A DNA stretch of 64,000 bases from Actinostola sp. cb2023 (Eukaryota; Cnidaria; Anthozoa; Actiniaria; Actinostolidae). Numbering within the stretch: the stretch's first letter is position 1; each line of letters opens with the position of its first letter. This document shows positions 25,901 through 36,700 of this stretch, one piece after another. The stretch is from positions 1 through 64,000 of the forward strand of contig JAUJYZ010000693.1 in the NCBI GenBank assembly GCA_033675265.1, in the 5' to 3' direction. The notes under the pieces are model-generated. The model was given only the letters and a program-made list of their open reading frames with translations, did no database searches and was not told where the DNA came from. The translations under genes were made by a program, and so were the position numbers.

Positions 25901-28900
25901 ACCCAGGTAAACTACTTCCAAGCACAAGAGAACAAAGTAAGAAACTCAACTCTCATAAAGCATGGCGCTCCGCGAATTGAACCAGGCACCATAGTGGTGA
26001 GAGAGGCAAGTGCTTTCACCACGTGGTCACCCGGCTTGCTTCCCTTAAAACACAAGAAAGATTTCTTCCTCAGATTTTGAAACACCAACAAGTGGGTTGA
26101 AAGAAAACAAGATGCAGCTGAGTTTTTAAACCGACTTTCAGGCCTGTTTAGAGATTCAACACTTTGAGTGTTTGAGTGCTTCTCAAACCATGAATAATAC
26201 TGAGATGTGTGTGCAATAATAGTGTACTTGATTTCTGACGATAATGTAAATACTCCATTAGGATCTTTGAATTATAAAGGAGAATTTGAATTTTGATCAC
26301 AGGTCTAGTTACACTTACATGGCCAGGGATTCCTGGGATATGACTGGTAATGGTATAGATGAAGCATTTGCCAGTGAAGAGTCTGAATCACATGGATCAA
26401 GGAGTACATCACCTTGCACACTGATTCCTAAGTCTGTCAAAGATGCTTAAAAACAAGTGACACAAGGATATATTAAAGTATTACATAAAGAGAATGAAAT
26501 GAATAATTACAGAAGAAAGGAAAGAAGAGATAGAAACAAAAAATAACACAAGTTTAACAAAGAGGGAAGGTCTGCAGATTTGAAAGAAAACAATCACATT
26601 GTAATTTCCTATACAGAGCGACACGAAAACCTTTTTGAAATGTATTTGCACACCTTTATCACCATTATTAGCCTGGAATCAGCTCTCAATTAATGGTGAT
26701 CAAAGCATTTTACATACTACTGTTTTAGGTCCAGACAGAAGTAGAGTGCAATTTAGAAAAGTGTGACTTAATAGTACTAAATAGTGCTATTTCTATTGTT
26801 TTCTATTGTTTCATTATTTAGTACTAATTAGTAATTTAGTTTTCACGCTTTTCTAAATTGCACTCTAGGTAATTAGAACAGTAAAGATGGTCTTTAATAG
26901 TGGTTTGAGTCACACAGTAAAAGTTGATAACTGTTCTATCAATATTTCTAGAAATAGAAACTAAATGGAAAGGTGATGATCGAGTGGGAAGTGTAAGAGA
27001 ATAAAAAAAATATCTAGATTAACAAAGAGAGAAGAAAGGGGTAAATAATACATATCACAGTAAGAAATGTGAGATATGGAAGAACAGACATCGATGCATA
27101 CAACTGTAGCTACATTGAAAAAAGTTGAAAAAGAAATGGGATAAAAAGAATTCAAAATCAAGAAACAATTTATTGCTCAATGGCATTATGACGTCACAAC
27201 TTGTTTATGAGGGGACAGACTTGTCAAGAACAATAGACATTTGAACTAAATCTGCTCTGCTCAGCATTTAAATATTAATAATTTTGAAAGTTTACTGTTA
27301 GTATTTTGTGTTACCATTTTCCTACATGTATGTTCTACTGAAAGTATTTCATTGTTGTTTTGTCCCCCGGACTCATGGACCAGGATCCTTAGCGTTTAAA
27401 CAATATATTGTTTTGTAGTGATGTCATACTGTTATAGAGTAATTAATCAAGGAACACAACTACCTACTTGCTAAGCTCTTTGTGACTCCATTGCAGAATA
27501 CAAATGATACTAAAGGGTTTTGGAAATGTACAACATGGTTCTCACTGCAATCAATAAAATCCTGGGGAAAAAAAGAAGTTGCATTTTCACTGAATAGACC
27601 AATTTGGCTAACGCAATGTTTACATTCTTTACCCCAATTCAAAACCTTTGGAAATAAGAGCTTTTTGTTCCAAACATTTCCATGTCAATGCTCTATTGAA
27701 ATCGAAATACAACAGACAAAGAACCGTATTTTTCCCAAAAGATCTGAATTGGGTACAACATTGCGTCAGCCGATTTGGTCTATGGGCTTAATAGAGGTAG
27801 AGGAAGCTTAATAAAGGGAGGGGGCTTAATATAGGGAAGGGGCTTAATAGAGGAAGGGGGCTTAATAGAGGGAGGGGGGGCTTAATAGAGGGAGAGGGGG
27901 CATAATAGAGGGAGAGGGGCTTAATAGAGGGAGGGGGCTTAATAGAGGGGGGGGCTTAATAGAGGGAGGGGGCTTAATAGAGGGAGGGGACTTAATAGAG
28001 GGGAATTCATAGAGGGAGAGGGGGCCTAATAGAGCGGGCGGGGGCTTAATAGAGGGAGGGGGCTTAATAGAGGCAGGGGGGTTAATAGAGGGAAGGAGGT
28101 TAATAGAAGGAGGGGGCTCAATAGTGGGAGGGGTTTCAATAGAGGAAGGCGGGGGCTCAATAGAGGGAGGGGGCTTAATAGAGGGAGGGGGCTTAATAGA
28201 GGGAGGGGGCTTAATAGGAGGAAAGGGGCCTTAATAGATAGAGGGGCTTAATAAAGGGAGGGGGCTTAATAGAGGGAGGGGGCTTAATAGAGGAAGAGGG
28301 GCTTAATAGAGGGAAGGGGCTTAATAGAGGGAGAGGGGGCTTAATAGAGGGAGGGGGCTTAATATAGATGGAGGGGGCTTAATAGAGGCAGGGGGTTAAT
28401 AGAGGGAAGGGGCTTAATAGAAGGAGGGGCTCAATAGTGGGAGGGGTTTCAATAGAGGAAGGTGGCTCAATAGAGGAAGGGGGCTTAATAGAGGGAGGGG
28501 GCTTAATAGAGGGAAAGGGGCCTTATATAGATAGAGGGGCTTAATAAAGGGAGGGGGCTTAATAGAGGGAGGGGGCTTAATAGAGGAAGAGGGAGCTTAA
28601 TAGAGGGAAGGGGCTTAATAGAGGGAGAGGGGGCTTAATAGAGGGAGGGGGCTTAATAGATGGAGGGGGCTTAATAGAGGCAGGGGCTTAATAGAGGGAG
28701 GGGGCTTAATAGAGGGAGAGGGGGCTTAATAGAGGGAGGGGGCTTAATAGAGGGAGGGGGCTTAATAGAGGGAGGGGGCTTAATAGAGGAAGTAGTAGTA
28801 CTTAGTAGTAGTAGTAGAGACCTTATTTAATGTCGAAAACTCGTAATAGGAAGGGGGCTTAATAGAGGGAGAGGGCTTAATAGAAGGAGGGGGCTCAATA

Positions 28901-31900
28901 GCGGGAGGGGGCTCAATAGAGGGAAGGGGCTTAATAGAGGGAGAGAGGGCTTAATAGAGGGATGGGGCTTAATAGAGGGAAGGGGCTTAATAGAGGGAGG
29001 GGGATTAATAGAGGGAGGGGGCTTAATAGAGGGGGCTTAATAGAGGGAGAGGGGGCTTAATAGAGGGAGAGGGGGCTTAATAGAGCGATAAGGGGGCTTA
29101 ATAGAGGGGAGGGGGGGGCTTAATAGAGGGAAGGGGGCTTAATAGAGGGAGGGGGCTTAATAGAGGGAGAGGGGCCTTAATAGATGGAGGAGCTTAATAA
29201 GGGACGGGGCTTAATAGAGGGAGGGGGCTTAATAGAGGGAGGGGGCTTAATAGAGGGAGGGGGCTTAATAGAGGGAGAGGGGGCTTAATAGAGGGAGGGG
29301 GCTTAATAGAGGGAAGGGGCTTAATAGAGGGAGAGGGGGCTTAATAGAGGGAGGGGGCTTAATAGAGGGAGGTGGCTTAATAGAGGGAGGGGGCTGAATA
29401 GAGGGAGTGGGCTTATTAAATTTTGCAGCAAACCAAACATGTAGGTTATATGAATTACAGTGACAGGTACCAATTAATAAATTAATCACTTTTTTCAATC
29501 ATTAAAGTATTGGTATAGATAATCATATTACATACATGTACTACGGTATCTTTTGGAGAAGGGCGAGGGAGGGCTTTTAATTTTAAAAAAGAGAGAGGGG
29601 GCTTAATAAAAATTGTGCTTCAAACAGGGGGCTTATTGGGTGGTGGGCAATGGGAAAGGGAGGGATAAATAGAGGATATATATGTTAACTTTAAAATGAT
29701 AAACAGTAATAAAGTGAGTTTAGAAAATACACTTAGTTTTAAAAATTAACAATGTCTTGATGTGTAGTTTTAGAATTTTGATGCATTGTCATTCAGTAGA
29801 CAAATCATAATCACTGATTTGTTTGATAAATGTCCATATAATGTCACAGAACAAATTATAACCATTATCATCCCATGAAACAACATGGACGTGTCCAGAC
29901 TTTAACCAATCATAACAAAGCTAGTTTGATTGACGGCTGTCTAGACTGGAGATTGGCTGAAAATGTTGTAATTTTCAGGGTCATAGTTCAACAATAATGG
30001 CTGTAATCCCATTTATGTATTTGATGATCATTCATTCATTCACTAATTCTTCCATCAATTCTTCCACTCTTCCATATCCAATTTGTATTGATTTACCGTT
30101 TTTTTGGCAGATCTGCCCAACTACATTATTACTGGCTTCATACCTTGGCTTGATCTATAAGATCTCTTTCCCCATATTCACCTTGACCTTCAATGTAGAG
30201 TAAGGTATACATGTAGAGTAAGGTATACATGTAGCAATATTTAGAAACCTGTGTAAAACTACAAAACTTTTGGCACCATCACCATATCATTAACCACTCT
30301 TTGCATTACTATAGGACTACCGAATATGAAAGTTGTGACTGGTGAGTTTGAATCATAAGCATGAAATATGCTGGCTTCTTCAATGTCTCTATACAAAGTC
30401 ATGTAACTTTTGCCTTGCCTCATGTAGTAATGCAAAATTATTTAACAGTGGTAATAATAATATTTGTTAATACAATAACATTTATTTTTATTCAATTTTC
30501 ATACATTGTACAAATTCCAATCTCCTGGTTGGTAATTGATTTGTACCAAGTGACGAGTGGTTATTATGCGACAACCGTGGCGAAGTCATTATCGTGCTGT
30601 AAAAGCTGTCAGTGGTGTAAATTCTTTACACCATGGTGTTAGTAATAGTATTGGCTTGGCTCTGCAATGTATTCAAATTGAATAATACAAATATTAACAC
30701 CCTCTTTGCTCGTGAGTTATTGGGAATTTACCTTCACTCGTTCACTAACAATGAACTCAAAATTTTCTCATCCTGCACTCGGCTACGCCTCGTGCAGAAT
30801 TTAAATTTCTCATTCATTGTTAGTGAACTTATTACTCTAATTAATTTATACAGTTATAGCGCATAATAACCCATCGCTCACCGAATCGTTATTTGAATAA
30901 CCTCTGGACTGACTAGCCTCTCATTCATGTGAAAACGCTTTTGTGTTTCCACGTGAACACAGTGGTATCAAAGAACAATGGCAGTTCAAATTGGATGCCA
31001 TATTCGATTCGGTGTATAATAATTTATTTCTTCAATAAACCGAATCATTCCACAAATCAATGCTCTTTACAAAAAAGAAGAAGTAAATTGTATTGTATTG
31101 GCAACAAGACGCTCAATGAGCATATATACTCGGACATTATTAAAAAGGATAATGCAGTAGCCGAAATGATATGCCTGTAGGCTTACAACCAAACAAACCA
31201 ATGCGCGTCCCGTAGCTAGACAAAGTCCCAGACAAGTGATCGAATTTCGTAGTGACCTCAACACAGCAAGAATTACAGGCCACGTTATCAGAACCATCTA
31301 ACGAATATACATTGGTCAGTCAAAGAACAATAGGCAGTTCAATTTGGACGCCACTGCTTCTTTGATTCGGCTTGTACACAGCACTTCTAGTTGGTAGTTT
31401 GGAAATAGCCGCTTCTATAACGATGACCCTAGAGCGAACAATATCGGATTTAGTTTGATATATAATCGGAAACTATTTGAATTTGACCCGTTTGAGCATA
31501 CAATGTAGAATACTTCATAATCGGATATCATTTTTCAGCCAATAAAACCTTGAAAGAGACATTCCTGACTGATACGATCACATTCTTCACACTCTGTGTA
31601 CAACAACCAAAATAATAATTATTAATATAAAAAGAAAGCGCATTTTCTAACTCGGTCATTGGCGGAACAGTAATAAACATACCTTGCCATATTCTGTGCA
31701 AAGCCTTTGGATTTCTAGCTACGACTTTTATCCAATTAGTTCCATTACTAGCAACAACGTCTACAATACAAGATCTTGATGCACTGTCTTTGTATCCTGT
31801 ACTGTTTGCCAAGTTGAAATGAAATGTTCTAAAGATTGATACGACTTGCTCTGCCTGTTCTGTTGCCTTGATAACACCTTGGAGGTGTGCTAGGTTTGTG

Positions 31901-33017
31901 CTTTGTACATGGCTGGCTTTTATGGGGATTTCTTTCCTTTTAAGCTGTCGGATAAAATAAATTTCCATCCAGTTAGTTCAATCCATTACAAGTATTGTTA
32001 TTCATGCTTGACATCAAATATCCTTCCTCATTCAACTTAATAATTCATGAGGTAAACACGAAATCATTTAACGTGCATGCAGAATCATTCTCATTTGCAT
32101 AGATTTGAACTTTGATTTCTCAGCTTTTAAGCATTGAGCCTTCCAGCTACATTGTTGGAATTGATAAGTAATATCCCATACAGATCAGCTGATACTCAAA
32201 TTGTATATATAAATTACTTCTTGATCTATTTAGTACACCAGTATGTACTATATACACGTAAGCTCACTGCATAGTAAATGTGTATTCATGATTTTTGTGA
32301 TACACCTAATTTCAAAAATCCAAATATATAATTATACACTGATTCACTTCTTTTGTCTTTTATAAACTTCGTTTTTGAAATTAGGGTATCAATAAATATA
32401 AATTAAAATTCATATAAACTTCTGGAAAATTAAAAACATTTAACAAATAGAAGGACTCTATACTCAGTAGCTTGTATAAATTAAAGCAGTCGATAATTTG
32501 AATACAAGAAAGTCAAAAATCAATGTACAGTTGATGTGTATTAGCAGCTGGTGTATAAATTATACTTCATTACTTATTACAATGTATTTATTCATGATCT
32601 CTTTTGTTTATACATCCTACCAGGAATACAAAATCTTCCGATCGAGAAGTCATTATTTTACCAAGGTACGTCTGATGTTTGAATCCATTTCATAGACTAA
32701 TGGACTATTGTAGTAATTACTAGATAATATTTAGTAAGCTTACATGTACATGTAACTTAATAACATTATTCGAAAGCCCATTTTGACAACAATAGTCGAC
32801 CAGATAATCAAACCAAGATCAAAGGTAAGAAATACTTGGTACTAAAGCTTTCTACAACACTCACAGACGACAGAAAACTTATTTCTGCTCTGATTTTCCT
32901 CTGCAGTTTGTGGCTTCCTTCAACATGTGCTTCCAGCTTTTTACATTTATTTAGCAATTCCTCAGCTAAATTGAATCTTTCTTCGAGTACAGCGAAAAGG
33001 TCCTTTCCCTCTGCCAT
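10953..33017 (-). CDS. UPF0415/C7orf25-like (DUF1308) protein, 11 coding exons
   Basis: Function is unknown in the family. Coding exons, minus strand in transcript order: 32865-33017, 31683-31944, 30144-30187, 27468-27561, 26319-26445, 25682-25763, 18325-18400, 17697-17787, 16346-16439, 15282-15362, 10953-11039. Every junction has AG/GT and the phases join without a stop, giving 1191 nt (396 residues); human C7orf25 is about 421. Recognisable blocks include IKASHVQSTNLAHL and CIVDVVASNG (exon 2), EYGERDLIDQAK (3), LGISVQGDV (5), NLDVSTMIAYVSAVTNGG (6), GKELLACESAIADF (8), DDPSERALSL (9), FGTGDKLKAVTVTANS (10) and FSVFIHDSRALTEAK then stop (11). The start has A at -3 and G at +4. An acidic segment of the vertebrate protein is shorter here. 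Introns 3, 6 and 10 are filled by tandem arrays. Homology was judged from memory of the family, but exon-by-exon agreement makes it very likely a real, intact gene. Confidence 0.9.
11222..11360. mobile_element. foldback MITE in intron 10
   Basis: Two arms pair: 'agatggtttgacagataata' on the left matches its reverse complement near 11335-11352, each followed inward by a 'tattttac/gtaaaata' block. The centre is GC-rich (about 11286-11300). A half-copy of a similar terminus ('agcttattagatg') occurs at about 56725. Confidence 0.6.
11478..15262. repeat. 58-bp satellite array, about 65 copies (intron 10)
   Basis: The unit begins 'ctgattgattgtattcaggg', contains 'taacccattcaacagcaagg' and ends 'ggtatcaatagaggcc'. 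The period is exactly 58 bp through most of the array, and each 60-base line shifts by two. Variants alternate (tcaataga/tccataga, gattgatt/gatcgatt, aaggc/aatgc). Units are truncated or scrambled around 12935-12990, 13330-13600, 13850-13880 and 13980-14000. The array ends 20 bp before exon 10 of the C7orf25-like gene. 58 is not a multiple of 3 and no long ORF exists. Confidence 0.95.
15436..15523. repeat. 88-bp hairpin in intron 9
   Basis: GGGCATAATGGTTTA at 15436 pairs with TAAACCATTATGCCC ending at 15523, with partly paired AT-rich sequence between. Similar 'atgccctc' words recur at 15974 and 16049, so it may be part of the neighbouring TIR element. Confidence 0.6.
15555..16082. mobile_element. 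non-autonomous TIR element, 528 bp
   Basis: 27-bp terminal inverted repeats at 15555-15581 and 16056-16082 differ at one position (ctaag/ctaaa near the outer end) and share 'cctaaattatcaaggattta'. No coding capacity was seen inside. An 'aatcaatcaatcaatca' tract lies at about 15603-15620. No clear target duplication was found. It lies wholly in intron 9 of the C7orf25-like gene. Confidence 0.6.
16512..16787. mobile_element. foldback element in intron 8, about 276 bp
   Basis: The arm starting 'acactcgattgcagaaacgt' pairs with its reverse complement ending at about 16787 (acgtttctgcaaacgagtgt), continuing inward through 'acatttatacaaatat' and 'ctaatgagatgcaaa' with small indels. An AT-rich loop contains no gene. 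It lies just downstream (in transcript order) of exon 8, on the exon 9 side. Confidence 0.6.
17301..17580. repeat. long palindrome in intron 8, arms about 120-140 bp
   Basis: The sequence folds around 17424 (gttcttgtag/ctacaagaac). Arms match through 'aaacggctttttgtttt', 'agtctagtaaaag' or its complement, 'agaaagacgaaaaggaacct' and 'ctgcgagcag', out to 'aatgtacat'. The arms are nearly identical, implying a recent origin or gene conversion. The outer edge of one arm ends about 115 bp from exon 8. Confidence 0.75.
17914..18062. mobile_element. 149-bp MITE with GGCC-CGGTTG termini (intron 7)
   Basis: Ends 'ggccccggttgcacgaaagg' and its near-complement '...cgtacaaccgggcc' enclose a second inverted pair, 'gcgctatccaccggataag' against 'cttatccggtggatagcgc'. 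This is a compact, well-preserved foldback with no coding capacity. No unambiguous target duplication was visible. Confidence 0.75.
18767..24115. repeat. 42-bp satellite array, about 127 copies, with higher-order structure (intron 6)
   Basis: The unit reads 'caataccctatctaacaaga' then 'cctactgtaggacgctcaga' and two further bases. Because 42 is divisible by three, several frames stay open for hundreds of codons on both strands, for example 18767-20938 and 22124-23767. Variant units (act/gct, tag/cag, gaaac/gaatc/ggatc, agacc/agccc/agatc) recur in order. The pattern of 19180-19470 repeats at 19894-20184 (714 bp = 17 units), and a distinctive 'acttgctgtatgacgc' unit at 22115 recurs at 23755 (1640 bp, 39 units plus a 2-bp insertion). 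No start, splice or homology evidence supports translation. Confidence 0.95.
24142..25010. repeat. 109-bp satellite, 8 copies, related to exon 6 of the host gene
   Basis: Units begin 'ggacattgtggagtatgtta' and repeat every 109 bp (24142, 24251 and onward). The segment 'ggacattgtg-agtatgttaagcact-caacattacc' matches 25646-25682, which is the start of intron 6 and the splice donor (on the minus strand). A shared 'gctcctcc' further on corresponds to exon 6 coding sequence. The array lies 0.67 kb downstream of that exon in the same intron, immediately beside the 42-bp array. Confidence 0.9.
25012..25145. mobile_element. MITE-like repeat related to 55080-55262
   Basis: 'ttaccacaactagtaaattt', 'ctgattggtcgatcaaccgt' and 'gagtacataccacgg' appear here. 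The opposite strand at about 55150-55262 reads a closely similar series (accacaatctatgaatttct, attggtcgagagccgtggta, gagtacataccaca). Two divergent copies of one dispersed element; ends are not determined. Confidence 0.5.
25247..25634. mobile_element. foldback element with about 180-bp near-perfect arms (intron 6)
   Basis: The left arm from CACAGGCAGCCCAATCTC (25247) is mirrored by the right arm ending at 25634 (...GAGATTGGGCTGCCTGTG), with a loop of roughly 25 nt near 25428-25453. Flanks repeat AATACAC (25240-25246 and 25635-25641); the repeat can be read as up to AATACACCACA because the element end overlaps it. This suggests recent insertion. It sits 48 bp inside intron 6, directly after exon 6. 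Confidence 0.85.
25861..26060 (-). mobile_element. tRNA-derived SINE-like sequence (intron 5)
   Basis: On the minus strand, 'gtgaccacgtggtgaaagca' followed by 'cttgcc' resembles a pol III A box. About 30 nt later, GGTTCAATTCG resembles a B box. The downstream part (gagttgagtttcttactttg, ttctcttgtgc) is like the body of SINEs common in anthozoans, as I recall them. No poly(A) end or target duplication was defined. Confidence 0.45.
26446..27467. other. intron 4 of the C7orf25-like gene
   Basis: Contains no gene on its own. It includes the TA-flanked MITE at 26754-26865. The remainder is AT-rich, without recognised features. Confidence 0.6.
26754..26865. mobile_element. MITE, GAGTGCAA family, copy 1
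   Basis: 112-bp element GAGTGCAATTTAGAAAAG...TTTTCTAAATTGCACTC flanked by TA dinucleotides (26752-26753, 26866-26867), as expected for Tc1/mariner-type insertion. The centre contains 'tctattgttttctattgttt'. The same family occurs at 54753-54892, with relatives at 47365-47524 and a fragment near 44229-44320. Confidence 0.8.
27786..29665. repeat. 18-bp G-rich minisatellite (intron 3)
   Basis: The unit is 'gggggcttaatagaggga' with many length variants (runs of 4-8 G, occasional cataatag or gtaatag). It is continuous from about 27786 to 29410, with one break at 28795-28850, and a degraded outlier lies at 29560-29665. The plus strand is extremely purine-rich and rich in G runs, so quadruplex or triplex structures are possible; the gene transcript would carry the C-rich strand. 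It lies between exons 4 and 3. Confidence 0.9.
30188..31682. other. intron 2 of the C7orf25-like gene, with hairpins
   Basis: A foldback spans about 30556-30872 ('gagtggttattatgcg' against 'cgcataataaccc') and contains an inner hairpin at 30734-30828 ('ttcactaacaatgaa' pair). A segment beginning 'tcaaagaacaatggcagttc' at 30967 recurs, diverged, at 31318. No gene was seen. Confidence 0.5.
31945..32864. other. intron 1 of the C7orf25-like gene
   Basis: AT-rich, no coding signal. An inverted repeat ('gatacacctaatttcaaaaa' against 'tttttgaaattagggtatc') spans 32298-32393. 'atcccatacagatc' at 32171 resembles the hairpin element at 44826-44928. Confidence 0.45.
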
Positions 33018-33750
33018 TCTGAGGATCCATAGGGTGGCGATATCTTGTGTCTTTTGGGTTGAAATTACCAGAGATGAAAGTGAGATAAACTTATTTACAA
33101 CTTTCTTTGCCTGCTGTTTGGCCGTGTGTTACTTCGCACTGGGGGAGCCTGGAACGAGTGAACGAACAGTAAGATATTTTTACTTTGTTATTTCATAGTT
33201 TATATCTATTAACTATGGTTATTTACAGTATCATTAGATTTTTTATGTATTTAATGTTGCTTTTTCTGTAAAATGTCAATATTAGTTGTAATTGTGAAAA
33301 GTCACAACTACCATAACCACTACATACATCATAACACAGGAAGCCCAAACATAGAATAATCGCTACTGAGTGACTGAGCCAGAAGTGGCCTATTTATAGA
33401 TGACAGAACTTTAAAAAACAGTTCATCCATTAGAGTTTCAAATAACCAGGGTTTTCTTCTTCATTTTAATAGATCTGACTTTACTAATTTGGGAGTCTGT
33501 GCCCAAGTACATGTGCCGGAAGTTGGTCGTAGACGATTTGTTTACAACACCAGTCCTTCTCGGTCAAACGGGGAAAAAACAAATTAATTGATTACGCAGC
33601 ATATATTTTTCCAAGAAATTGAATTCAATTCTACGAATTTTAAAAGCAAAATGTAATATTTACGTTTTAAACTTAGACTGAGAAGACATGTTTTTCAAGT
33701 TATATTTTTGTGCGAACGGTTGAGTTTAGCTGTCAAAACGGGTCAAAACC
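33018..33750. promoter_or_regulatory. head-to-head promoter interval between two host genes
   Basis: 733 bp separate the start codons of the C7orf25-like gene (minus) and the three-dsRBD gene (plus), so both promoters and 5' UTRs probably lie here. No TATA box in a convincing position was identified. A copy of the recurrent word CACAGGAAGCCCAA lies at 33335-33348. Function is inferred from gene arrangement only. Confidence 0.5.
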
Positions 33751-36700
33751 ATGGCTTTTGGCAATACTTCTTCGCAGTGTTCTAAAATTGGACGTACAAT
33801 CGAACAACTGCAAGATATATGCTCTGATGATTCCATACAGATATTAATGCTAGCTGCTGGACAGCACTGTTTGAATGTCAAATTTTACGATCTTCTTCAG
33901 GAGCCGTCGATACACACATATATGTGTTCAGTAGAGGTCGGTAGCCTTCTACAGGGCCAGGGTTGTATTGGATATGGTCCTACCAAGCAGGACGCCAAAA
34001 TGAACGCTGCAGAGGAAGCCATATTCGAGCTGACACAGACTCTCAAAGATTTATCACCTTCGTCAACACTTTCATCAGAGGTACATGTAGACTGTGGGAT
34101 CGATCCCGAATTTGTTTTTGTAATTTAAGAAATCCAATTTATGAACAACTTGCACTGAATTACAGTAATTTGATAATAATACTGACGTCACAGAATTTGT
34201 TATGCCACCAGGTCTAATATCAAATACTAACGAGTATCAGTTTGTTCTATATTTCTTTCTTTCTTATATTTTCATTGTCTCACTGTTTTCTTTAATTATC
34301 CTTTTCAGCAATCAGCCGTATCAGATATCAGTTTTAATAGCAAAGAAACAAATCCATTTTTACTTTCAAAGTCCACACCAGAGAGAAAACCGAGTGCAAC
34401 ACCACACCAGGTACATTGAGCCACTGGAAAGTCAGTGTGTTCATCATTACCCATGCCTCCCCTATAGATTCTACAACCCTATTGATCATGACCCCTACCC
34501 CATTTGAAAAATATACATACCGGTACTCTCATTAATACAGTCAGTGGAGGTTGGTTGCAGTACGGCTGGATATTTTTACTAATGAACCTGTTTTTATTCT
34601 GACCAGCCTATGGCTCGAAAAAAATATGTCACAACTCGTAAAAATATCCATCCCTTATAAAATAACTATGATATAATGCACACTCTGATTGGCCAAATGG
34701 TGTGTATTACGCATGCTTTATGAGAGCACACATGCGCAGATATTTAAAAAAAATTGTAACAAGCAAAATTGAAAACTTGCCTTAAAATCATATTGTATTT
34801 TATAAAAGAAATAGAAAACTTGTCCGCTGTGCTATGTGCAGATTTATAGCACTTGGGGACTGATCAGAACACTCAAGAAGTGTCAAGAAGCACTCCTCTA
34901 CGCATCATGCTTCTCCTAACACTTCTCTCATGTTCTGATCAGTTCCCACATGCTCTAAATCTGCACATACATGTAGCATGCATGCTCGTTTTCAATTTCT
35001 TCAATACTGCACACTAAGATGCATTAAGATATACTATAAACAAGTAAGTTACATAAATTTCTCATAATCTTGATAGTTTTTCTCTGGATGGAATGGTGCT
35101 GCACAATGTCCTCTAGCATCAGCAAGTAATGGTAACCCTATTGGTAAACTTAAAGAGCTCACTGATAGCAATGGTTGGACAGCACCTGTATATGAGATGG
35201 TTGATGAATATGGTGAAGATCACAAGAAGACATTTGTGTATCAGTGCAAGGTTAGTAGATGTGGTGGAATGACTGACATCTCTTCTCATCACAAGTTGCA
35301 TAAAGTTGTCAGACAAATGAATGACGTTCCAACACTTTACAAGAGCTTTTCATCAATTCAGACACTGGAATGACAACACCTACATGTATTTACCTATTAC
35401 TTTGCTTAGAGCAAGTACATGTATGGGTGTTCATCAGCTGTTGCAACACCTATTTAATGGTACATGCATTTACCTATTACTTTGCTTAGAGCAAGTACAT
35501 GTATGGGTGTTCATCAGCTGTTGCAACACCTATTTGGTACATGTTTCCTATTACTTTGCTTAGAGCAAGTACATGTATGGGTGTTCATCAGCTGTTGCAA
35601 CACCTATTTGGTACATGTAAAAATTTCTGGAAAATAAATGCCTTCCAAACCAAAAGTTGGGAAATATTATTAAATACTAACATTTTGAAAACAATTACTA
35701 TAAAACACTTTAATAATATCCAGACTTCTTATTAGATATATATTATATAATGAACATGAATTTTTAACTCGTCATATAATTTGATGTCTCTAAACAGTTT
35801 TAAATATGTAAGAAAGAAAATCATTATTATACTTTGCACTTATAAATCTTAAATTATGAACTTAGAATGTAAAAAAGAATAAATATATTTAAATACAAGA
35901 ACATACATGTACAGTAGTCTACATTTGTACATGTATGTTTGCTCAGTCAATATTCAGTAAATAAAAATGATCTGAAAGTTATTCAGCCCATACCCTCTGC
36001 TATATAATGCTACATGTACTATTATCTAGACTAGTTATGTATTACACTGTTCTTGCATGGACCCCTTCAATTAGCCTTCAAAGATACCATGTTCTTGTTT
36101 CCACACAGGGGTAGTGTGGGGAGACAAAAGCCTGATGAAAGGAAAATGGCAATGTCTTGCAAGAAATTATTTTACAAGGACCGCAACATCCTTAACCCTA
36201 CTGAAGCCCAGCTATGCATGCACAAGCCTCAATGTTCATTATTATAACTTTTTAAAACCTTATATTGTTGATGATCAGTTTTGTTTACTGGTTATAGTCT
36301 ATTACTTCAGTTCTTTGTAGCCTGTAAAAATACCTTAATGTTACAGTCCTTACATTCAATCCTCAACACAGAGCTCTTCCCATACTGCAGCCCTTTCTCG
36401 TTACAAGCAATCATCTCACCCGTACATGAATGCAGGGTTTGGAATGCATTCACTAGGCTTTGGATCTCAATATAACGATATGTCTGTCCGTCCATCAGTG
36501 AGCTTTCCCTTTTCAGATGTTTGTAAGGAGTTGCAATTATTGATCTTATCTTCTTTACTGTCAGCGCTCTCTGGCTTTCTTTCTTCTCTGGCTTTTGCTG
36601 TGGAGGTGTTTGTGGTATTTCTGACAACACAAAGTCATCTTCTATTCTGGTGTTTGACCTGGCAGCTTGTTGTTGTTGTTTCGTTATTGGAGTATGAACA

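Noticed and set aside
25632..26080. Two plus-strand ORFs of 78 and 71 codons
   Set aside because: They are the antisense of exon 6 of the C7orf25-like gene and of a SINE-like sequence; the minus strand carries the homologous protein.
27482..27811. 109-codon plus-strand ORF
   Set aside because: It overlaps exon 4 on the opposite strand and runs into the 18-bp minisatellite. It has no recognisable features.
32836..33198. 120-codon plus-strand ORF
   Set aside because: Antisense of exon 1 of the C7orf25-like gene and its promoter flank.
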